This document shows, piece by piece, positions 58,412 through 64,000 of a stretch of 64,000 bases of DNA. The notes beneath the pieces are model-generated. The model was not told where the DNA came from. It did no database searches and saw only the letters and a list, made by a program, of their open reading frames with translations. The position numbers and the translations under genes are program-made. Source of the DNA: Pseudofrankia nepalensis (GTDB lineage Bacteria > Actinomycetota > Actinomycetes > Frankiales > Frankiaceae); the NCBI RefSeq assembly GCF_016786305.1, contig NZ_JADWYV010000009.1, one strand, 5' to 3'. Within the stretch, counting starts at the first letter, position 1. Every line of letters starts with the position of its first letter.

Positions 58412-60156
58412 TCCGCACTCTGTTGAGCCTGCTTCCGGCGAGTCACCGTGGCCGGGTCACCGGGTACGCGGTCCTCACGGTCGGGTCGGTGCTGTTGCGC
58501 GCGGTGGGTGTCGTGCTGCTGGTACCTCTCGTCGAGGCACTGTTCTCCACGACGCCCAGGGACGCGCTGCCGTGGGTGGCCGCGCTGACGGCGGCCACCG
58601 CCGCCGGCTGGTTCGTCGACAGCCGGGCCGCGCGGGTCGGCTACGACCTCGGCTTCGCCACCCTGGACGGGGCGCAGCACGACATCGCCGACCGGCTCAC
58701 CCGGGTGCCGCTGGGCTGGTTCACCTCGCGGAACACGGCGACGGCTCGACAGGCGATCGCCAGCACGGGGCCCGATCTGGTCGGTCTGTTCGCCTACCAG
58801 ATCTCCCCGCTCGCCCAGGCCGTGCTGTTGCCCGTCACCATCGGTCTCGCCCTGCTGCCGATCGCCTGGCCGCTCGGCCTCGCCGCGCTCGCCGGTGTGC
58901 CGGTGCTGCTTGGCGCACTGTGGGCGAGCGGGCGGATCACCCGCCGGGCCGATCGTGTCGCGGCCGACGCGAACAGCGCGCTCACCGAGCGGATCGTGGA
59001 GTTCGCGCGTACCCAGCAGGCGTTGCGCGCGGCCCGCCGTGTCGAACCCGCCCGCGGCCAGACGGGCGCCGCGCTGGCCGCGCAGCACGGCGCGACCGTG
59101 CGGCTCCTGCTCCTGCAGATCCCCGGGCAGCTGCTGTTCGGCGTCGCCTCCCAGGCCGCCCTGCTGCTCATGGCCGGCACGACGACACTGCTGGCGACGC
59201 GGGGCGTCCTCGACGTACCCGAGGCGGTCGCGCTGATCGTCGTCATCGCCCGCTACCTGGAGCCTTTCGCCGTGCTGGGGGACCTCGCCCCCGGGGTGGA
59301 GACCACCCGCACCACGCTCGGCCGTATCCGCACGGTCCTGGACGCACCGGCGGCCGCGGCGAAGGGGGCCGCCGCGCCGCCCACGGGCGACTCCGTCGAC
59401 GTGGACCTGCGCGACGTCGTGTTCCGCTACGACCGATCCGATGCCCCCGTGCTCGACGGGCTGCGCGTCACGTTCGAGGCGGGCCGCACCACCGCGATCG
59501 TCGGGCCCTCCGGCTCCGGCAAGAGCACCCTGCTGGCGCTGGTCGCCGGACTGCTCGACCCCACCGAGGGCACGGTCACCGTCGGCGGCCACGACCTGGC
59601 GAGCCTCGACGCCGAGAGCCGGCGCGGCCTTGCGAGCGTGGTGTTCCAGGACCCGTACCTGTTCGAGGGCACGATCCGCCAGAACGTCCTCGCCGGACGC
59701 CCCGGCGCCGACGACGACCAGCTCGCGCGCGCGATGACCCTCGCCCGGGTGGACGAGCTCGTCGCGCGCCTGCCCGACGGGCTCGACACCCGCGTCGGCG
59801 AGGCCGGCGTGGCTCTGTCCGGTGGGGAACGCCAACGCGTCTCCATCGCGCGAGCGCTCCTCAAGCCCGCCCCGGTCCTTCTCCTCGACGAGGCGACGAG
59901 CGCGCTCGACACCGAGAACGAGGCCGCCGTCGCCGCCGCGATCACGCACACCCGGCAACGCACCCGGATCGTGGTCGCGCACCGGCTCGCCACGATCCGC
60001 GGAGCCGACCGGGTGCTCTTCCTCGAACACGGCCGCATCGTCGAGGACGGCCCCGTCGAGGCGCTCCTCGACAGCGGGGGGCGCTTCGCCGAGTTCTGGC
60101 GACAGCAGCACGACGCGGCCGGCTGGCGCATCGCGGAGGTACCGGCCGTGGGGTGA
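58408..60156 (+). CDS. irtB: Siderophore ABC transporter half (IrtB)
   Basis: 582 residues. Transmembrane domain (residues about 15-310) and ATPase domain with Walker A GPSGSGKST, Q-loop VFQDPYLFEG, signature LSGGERQRV and Walker B PVLLLDEATSALD, then the switch His in VVAHRLATIR. It lacks an N-terminal reductase domain, matching IrtB, the partner of IrtA in a heterodimeric importer that has an exporter fold. Coupled to irtA by an ATGA overlap. Confidence 0.92.
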   Translation: MIRTLLSLLPASHRGRVTGYAVLTVGSVLLRAVGVVLLVPLVEALFSTTPRDALPWVAALTAATAAGWFVDSRAARVGYDLGFATLDGAQHDIADRLTRVPLGWFTSRNTATARQAIASTGPDLVGLFAYQISPLAQAVLLPVTIGLALLPIAWPLGLAALAGVPVLLGALWASGRITRRADRVAADANSALTERIVEFARTQQALRAARRVEPARGQTGAALAAQHGATVRLLLLQIPGQLLFGVASQAALLLMAGTTTLLATRGVLDVPEAVALIVVIARYLEPFAVLGDLAPGVETTRTTLGRIRTVLDAPAAAAKGAAAPPTGDSVDVDLRDVVFRYDRSDAPVLDGLRVTFEAGRTTAIVGPSGSGKSTLLALVAGLLDPTEGTVTVGGHDLASLDAESRRGLASVVFQDPYLFEGTIRQNVLAGRPGADDDQLARAMTLARVDELVARLPDGLDTRVGEAGVALSGGERQRVSIARALLKPAPVLLLDEATSALDTENEAAVAAAITHTRQRTRIVVAHRLATIRGADRVLFLEHGRIVEDGPVEALLDSGGRFAEFWRQQHDAAGWRIAEVPAVG

Positions 60157-60327
60157 TCGCGAACCGCCTGGCGTCGCCGCGCCTACGCCCAGCCCTTGTT
60201 CGCCTGCTCCTAGCCGCCACAGCCGCCAGAGGTCGAACGGTCAGATGCGGAGCCCGGGCCGGAACATCTCCGGACCGGGCGCCGCATCGCGCGGTCCTCG
60301 GTCAGCGGGCGACCCGGCGACAGGCCG

Positions 60328-60355
60328 CGCGCCGGCCCGGGGGCGGGCCGGCGCG
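60328..60355. terminator. Strong GC hairpin between convergent irtB and DUF308 genes
   Basis: Perfect 12-bp stem CGCGCCGGCCCG / CGGGCCGGCGCG with a GGGG loop, lying between the irtB stop (60156) and the convergent DUF308 stop (60410). A bidirectional terminator is the simplest reading. Confidence 0.6.
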
Positions 60356-60409
60356 GGTGCGCGCCGGCGCGGTGTTCTGGCGCTCGGGTCTGGCGGCTGG
60401 GCTACCAGG

Positions 60410-61189
60410 TCATCGGTTGGGTCGTCGGCTGCCCGGGCGCGTGTCCGCCTTGGCATCGACGTCGGGCCGGTGCGCCTCAGTGGCGGCCCGGGTGCCGAAC
60501 CCGCTGGGGGGCACGGCGTCGACGCCGCTCGTGTCGCGTCGCGGCCCGGCACGGCCGGCTTCACCGCGCAGCTCCGGACGGACCTCGCCGACGGTGTGGA
60601 ACGCGTCCATGAAGCGGGAGAGGCCCGTGGCGAGGGCGGCGAGGGCGAGCCACAACACCAGCAGGTTGCGGGACTGGCTCGGGTAGCCGACCGCCCAGAA
60701 GGCAACACCGATCGAGAACGCCCCAATGACGAGCGGTGCCCACCACGGCGCACGACCAGGCAGCCCGCCGGACTCGGTGGCGAAGCCGGGGCCGGCGCGG
60801 CCGCCGCGGCGGCGCACCAAGGCGGTCGCGAGGTCGGCTATGCCCTTGGCCAACAGGTACCAGGCGAGGATGCGGGCGATGACCCGGAAGGTCGGGCTCG
60901 GCCAGACCAGGGCGATGATCCCGGCCGCGATGAACACGACGGCCAACATGGCACGTACGGGACGCCATTCGCGGCTGGCGGTTGTTGCTGTCGCCAGTTC
61001 GCTGCCGGCGCTCGCCAGCAGGAGCAGGCCGAGCAGCACGGCGATTGACTTGGGTGTGCGCAGCTCGAGCTGGGGGATCGCGAGGGCAAAGATCATCCAG
61101 CCGATGCCCAGGGCCAGCAGCGCGGGGCCCGCTTTCGAGAGCAGGCCACCACCATGCTCGCGGGGCACGACGGTTGAGGTGGTCATCAA
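60410..61189 (-). CDS. DUF308 (HdeD-like) membrane protein
   Basis: 259 residues with six hydrophobic helices in the HdeD/DUF308 pattern (LLALGIGWMIFALAIPQL, KSIAVLLGLLLLASAGSELA, AMLAVVFIAAGIIALVWPSP, ILAWYLLAKGIADLATALV, WWAPLVIGAFSIGVAFWAVG, LLVLWLALAALATGLSRFMD). The last about 50 residues are a hydrophilic Gly/Arg/Asp-rich tail. HdeD proteins are linked to acid stress in enterobacteria; the function here is unknown. ATG 61189 or 61186. Confidence 0.85.
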   Translation of the reverse strand: MMTTSTVVPREHGGGLLSKAGPALLALGIGWMIFALAIPQLELRTPKSIAVLLGLLLLASAGSELATATTASREWRPVRAMLAVVFIAAGIIALVWPSPTFRVIARILAWYLLAKGIADLATALVRRRGGRAGPGFATESGGLPGRAPWWAPLVIGAFSIGVAFWAVGYPSQSRNLLVLWLALAALATGLSRFMDAFHTVGEVRPELRGEAGRAGPRRDTSGVDAVPPSGFGTRAATEAHRPDVDAKADTRPGSRRPNR

Positions 61190-61653
61190 ATGATCTCCCT
61201 TCGAGGGGAAGGGGTAGCGGACACCGAGTCACGGCCACACCCGGCCGTGTCGCCTCGGGCAGAGCACACGGACCGCCCCATAACGGGACGCCAGCGCCTG
61301 ATCGCACACTGTCGGTCTGCCCGGTCCGCCGCGGGCATACTCGGCTGAGGACGGCCACCGCCGACCGCCGCTGTACACCCGCGCGCGTGACCTTCTCCCC
61401 GCCGCGCCTCCTGCGTCTAGGGCACGCCTGGGACGCCCGCGTGTTCGACGCGGGCGTCCCAGACGTCAGCAGTGGCTGCCCGGTTCGGCCTTGGTGCCGC
61501 ATCAGCGAAGGTTTGCCCGCGCCGCGGGCCGGTGCCGGTGCCGGTGAAGTGTCCGCGGTAGCGCGGTCCCTGGCTCGCGTTCTGGCGGACACTTCGGGGC
61601 GGCCTCGCACGGACGGGTGGCCAGCGGCCGGGCGAACGTCGCTGGGTTCGGTC
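61190..61653. other. Intergenic with strong hairpin, no gene
   Basis: About 460 bp between the DUF308 start and the end of the hemerythrin unit. It holds the 15-bp hairpin at 61428-61462, a GGTGCC repeat near 61530, and presumably the DUF308 promoter. Confidence 0.4.
61428..61462 (-). terminator. 15-bp perfect hairpin after the hemerythrin unit
   Basis: CTGGGACGCCCGCGT / ACGCGGGCGTCCCAG with a 5-nt GTTCG loop, the longest perfect stem in the window, about 190 nt beyond the last stop of the minus-strand hemerythrin unit. No T-tract. A strong terminator, or a stable RNA structure. Confidence 0.6.
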
Positions 61654-61958
61654 CTAACCGCGTGTGACAGCGTCGCGGACGGCGCCCGCCGACTTCTCCG
61701 CTGCCTGACCGAGTTTCTGGACAAGCGGATGCCTCCCCTGCGCGACGGCGAGCTTGCGCGGCATGGCGGCCGCCCACTCGGCGTGCCGGCGGGCCGCTGG
61801 CAGCAAAGTGTCGGCACCAGTGGTCAGCTCGCGCTTGGCCGGCCGTCGTCCGCCGCCTCCGCGAGCGCCGCCAGCAGTTCCGCGTTCGTGACGTACTGGT
61901 TCGCCGCCACCAGGAACGCCTGGACGCCGGCCGGGCAAAGCGGGCGCCGGCACCGCAT
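61654..61958 (-). pseudogene. Frameshifted paralogue of the 105-aa protein at 62850-63167
   Basis: From ATG 61958 one frame reads VQAFLVAANQYVTNAELLAA then LAEAADDGRPSAS and stops; the overlapping frame continues PAKRELTTGADTLLPAARRH, AEWAAAMPRKLAVAQGRHPL and VQKLGQAAEKSAGAVRDAVT. Joined, these match the gene at 62850-63167 (LLAELAEAADDGPS, AREHAQWAEQALRRATV, AKHPFARKAAQAAERVTGKL). A single-base change near the ADDG codons breaks the frame. It begins 4 nt after the hemerythrin stop, so it was part of that unit. It may instead be a draft sequencing error. Confidence 0.6.
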
Positions 61959-61961
61959 CGA

Positions 61962-62462
61962 CTACCTGAGGATGGCGTCGATGCTCTTCTTGATCGCGCT
62001 CGGCTGGACCGGGCTGTGCGGAGCCTTCTTCTTCGCCTCGAGCAGGCGTTCCCCGATCTCGGACAGCTGCTTGCGGCCGAGCTTCGCGCGGACCTTGGGG
62101 AACCATTCCCCTTCTTCGTCCTCGATGTGATGGGTCACGTTCTCGATGAGGACGGCGGTCTTGGCGTTGAAACGTTCCGCCTCGGGCGGAAGAGCGGCGA
62201 GTTCCATGACCAGCAGATCGGCGACGTGGTGCTCCTCGTATGACTCGAGGATGTCCTTCTCCAGCTCCGGCAGGAGGCCTCGCACCTCCGGATACATGAC
62301 CTCGTTCTCGATATAGGTGTGCACGGTAAGCAGTTCGATGATCTTATCGACGAGCTTGCCCCTCGTGGCGAAGGCCCCCTCCCCCGCCTGCTGGAACCGC
62401 TTGAAAGCGGCCTTGATCTCCTTGTGATCCGCTTTCAGGAGAACGAGCGCATCCGTCGACAT
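61962..62462 (-). CDS. Hemerythrin (HHE) domain protein
   Basis: 166 residues. The helices carry the expected iron-ligand pattern: LLKADHKEIKAAF, HTYIENEVMYPEV, YEEHHVADLLVMELA and HHIEDEEGEWFPKV. HHE proteins bind O2 or NO at a diiron centre and are thought to act in iron, oxygen or nitrosative stress responses. A GAAAGGAAG site precedes ATG 62462. The longer frame upstream lacks homology. Downstream lies the frameshifted small paralogue. Confidence 0.92.
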   Translation of the reverse strand: MSTDALVLLKADHKEIKAAFKRFQQAGEGAFATRGKLVDKIIELLTVHTYIENEVMYPEVRGLLPELEKDILESYEEHHVADLLVMELAALPPEAERFNAKTAVLIENVTHHIEDEEGEWFPKVRAKLGRKQLSEIGERLLEAKKKAPHSPVQPSAIKKSIDAILR

Positions 62463-62849
62463 TTTCTTCCTTTCGAGATCCGGAGGCAGCTGGAGCGCTG
62501 CTTGCAGCGCGTCTCCCCCCGCCGCCCGGCTTTCAAACGCGACCCCCGAACGACGACCGGCCAGCTCGCGCGGGAGAAACGTGCGGACCACGCACCGATT
62601 CGGAAACCACAGTCATCGCTCGACGGGGTCGAAAACTGGACCAACCGCCGGGGCCCGTGAACATGCATGGCGATGCGATGACCTTCCGCGCCCAGGAGGT
62701 GGACAGGAATCAACGACACCCGGCCGGGTGACGGCTTGGCCGGCCACCGGCTTGGCGGGATTTCATGGACCTGGAAGGCGGGCTCGACGCGTTCCGGCAC
62801 CTGAACCGCGGGCGGACAGCGGGGTTCGAGCCCGTGGTCGGCGCGACGG
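62463..62849. other. Intergenic, no gene seen
   Basis: About 390 bp between the hemerythrin gene start and the 105-aa gene. Open frames here look like shadows. It contains the hemerythrin promoter by position. Confidence 0.4.
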
Positions 62850-63167
62850 TCAGGTGCCGGGTGAGCCGAAGGCGGAGCGGAGCTTGCCGGTGACCCGTTC
62901 GGCGGCCTGCGCGGCCTTGCGGGCGAACGGGTGCTTGGCCTGGGTCACCGTGGCCCGTCGCAGCGCCTGCTCCGCCCACTGCGCGTGCTCGCGGGCGACC
63001 GGCGTGAGCTTGGTGGCGGCATCGCGCAGGGCGGCCCGCGACGGGCCGTCGTCCGCCGCCTCGGCCAGCTCCGCGAGCAGGGCGGTGTCCGCCTCGACTT
63101 CGATGGCATTCATCGCGATCACCCGGCACCGGGTGTACGGGTCGACGCCATGCTTGTCATAGGGCAT
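62850..63167 (-). CDS. Small helical protein, paralogue of the frameshifted copy
   Basis: 105 residues, helical and basic toward the C-terminus: a CRVIAMNAIEVEADTALLAE stretch, AEAADDGPSRAALRDAATKL, REHAQWAEQALRRATV and a final FARKAAQAAERVTGKLRSAF. No family recognised. A GGAG site is 10 nt before the ATG. Its broken paralogue belongs to the hemerythrin unit, so both may be linked to the same stress response. Confidence 0.65.
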   Translation of the reverse strand: MPYDKHGVDPYTRCRVIAMNAIEVEADTALLAELAEAADDGPSRAALRDAATKLTPVAREHAQWAEQALRRATVTQAKHPFARKAAQAAERVTGKLRSAFGSPGT

Positions 63168-63623
63168 GACGTTCAGCTCCGACTAGTTACGTACCTGGTC
63201 GTCGAGCGGGATGCCCTTCTCTCGCAACGGGTTGAAGCCCATCGGATTCCCCTGGGGTCGTCGTCGGCCGGCCGCTTCGGCAGGCCTCGGCGCGGGTCAG
63301 GGCCGGTCACGTTCCGGTCCGGCGTCCGTCGGACATATCGCCGCCAAGGTGCACAACGGCGAACCCGGCACCGGCGGGCGCCGCTCCGGCTCGCGGTCCT
63401 CAGCGTTCCGTCCCGACTCCCGTCCAAACGCGACGTGCGTCAGCGCGCGACGCCGGGCGCGCCGCGTCGCCGGGCCCCAGCGAGTCCGGCAGGCCGTCGT
63501 CGGGACCCGGCACGCCGATCGAGGAGACGGGCAGCAGGACCGTCTCGAAAGGTCTCGGAGTACGCCGGGTTCCGGTTTCCCGCCAGCTATGATCGTTTTG
63601 ATCGGCGAGCATCGGACGGCATC
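63168..63623. other. Divergent intergenic region, no gene seen
   Basis: About 456 bp between the minus-strand 105-aa gene and the plus-strand gene that runs off the window. GATCGTTTTGATCG near 63588 is a short direct repeat upstream of that gene and might be a regulatory site; otherwise nothing recognisable. Confidence 0.35.
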
Positions 63624-64000
63624 ATGACGGTGATGGGGCTCGACGAGATCTCCAACGAGCTGTACGGGCTGGTGCCGGGCTCGTTTGTCGCCGCTCGCGG
63701 AGAGCGGGCTGCCGCCGCGAAGGCAAGCGGCGACCGGGAGCTGGCCGCGGCGATCACGAGGCTTGCCCGGCCGACGGTGCCGGCCTGGCTGGTGAACCTG
63801 CTGGTCCGTGCCGAGCCGGAGCAGGTGGAAGAGTTCCTCCGGCTGGGCCCGGCGCTCGCCGAGGCGCAGGCGGCGGGCGCGGGCGACGAGCTGCGCCGGT
63901 TGACGGCTCGTCGGCATACCTTGATCGCGGCGCTCACCCGGCGCGCCCGCGAACTCGCCGCGGCGGCGGGCCAGCCAGTGCGCGACGACGCGACGCGCGA
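63624..64000 (+). CDS. Conserved actinobacterial hypothetical protein (3' truncated by window edge)
   Basis: The first 125 codons are present. The start reads MGLDEISNELYGLVPGSFVA then ARGERAAAAKASGDRELAAA and RLARPTVPAWLVNLLVRAEP. This pattern (LYGL...F.AAR...A...GDRELA..I..L.RPTV.AW.VN.L.R) marks a conserved helical protein family of actinobacteria, function unknown. ATG 63624 is the first before the conserved region (ATG 63633 also possible). No stop is reached. Confidence 0.75.
   Translation, partial: MTVMGLDEISNELYGLVPGSFVAARGERAAAAKASGDRELAAAITRLARPTVPAWLVNLLVRAEPEQVEEFLRLGPALAEAQAAGAGDELRRLTARRHTLIAALTRRARELAAAAGQPVRDDATR

Noticed and set aside
1..64000. tRNA, rRNA or CRISPR arrays
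   Set aside because: No cloverleaf-like anticodon/TpsiC (GTTCRANNC) combination, rRNA segment or regularly spaced repeat array was found by eye; a dedicated covariance search would be needed to exclude divergent RNAs.

Overview
The window is very G+C-rich, with tightly packed genes, many GTG starts and frequent 4-nt start/stop overlaps. Gene content (SARP/BTAD-type regulator, IrtAB siderophore transporter, fused pcaL, Tat-secreted and small secreted proteins, LuxR proteins with C-terminal Zn ribbons) points to a filamentous-type actinobacterium, possibly Frankia-like; the genus is inference. A run of 10 N at 24132-24141 shows this is a draft assembly, so some apparent frameshifts could be sequencing errors.

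Layout. 1-8.5 kb: the 3' end of a LuxR regulator with a C-terminal Zn ribbon, a cytochrome P450, a secreted S1 (streptogrisin-like) protease, a heme-oxygenase-like putative diiron enzyme with an adjacent nucleotidyltransferase, two tandem paralogous small secreted proteins, then a second LuxR regulator nearly identical in its HTH to the first, translationally coupled to a PucR-type regulator that has lost its HTH.

9.2-32.6 kb: a complete extracellular contractile injection system (eCIS, phage-tail-like particle) read entirely on the + strand: terminator/cap (DUF4255), two sheaths, two tubes, a CxxC assembly protein, a 57-aa DUF6760 protein, a Pro/Ala-rich disordered protein, LysM hub protein, gpD/gp27-like hub, gpV spike, PAAR-like tip, gp25, two large baseplate proteins, a gpI-type protein, a repeat fibre with an S74 chaperone-like end, a small coiled coil, then (after a hairpin plus T-tract) a BTAD regulator, an AAA+ ATPase and a 906-aa DUF4157 protein. 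The last has an HELAH motif, a hydrophobic segment and Pro- and Lys-rich tails, and is the best candidate for the delivered effector. This cluster is the most interesting system here.

32.7-42.4 kb: a small membrane protein, divergent lysR/SDR genes, the HrpB helicase, and a decayed zone with remnants of a methyltransferase, an SDR, a polymorphic-toxin C-terminus next to a possible immunity gene, and an acyl-CoA dehydrogenase. Between them are a DUF2975/HTH pair under a 17-bp palindrome and a Tat-secreted Cys-repeat protein.

42.4-48.3 kb: the protocatechuate branch of aromatic catabolism: a divergent IclR regulator with a palindromic operator, pcaH-pcaG-pcaB-pcaL (overlapping) and pobA. Together they convert 4-hydroxybenzoate to protocatechuate and on to 3-oxoadipate; the last steps (pcaIJ, pcaF) are not in the window.

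48.4-64 kb: miscellaneous genes (DUF1835, DUF1330, an alpha/beta hydrolase, a LapA-like protein, a GNAT enzyme), then an iron-uptake unit (iron-box-like site, AraC-like protein with most of its HTH missing, a 20-bp palindrome, irtA-irtB), a DUF308 membrane protein, a hemerythrin with two small paralogous downstream proteins (one frameshifted), and the 5' end of a conserved actinobacterial protein at the right edge.
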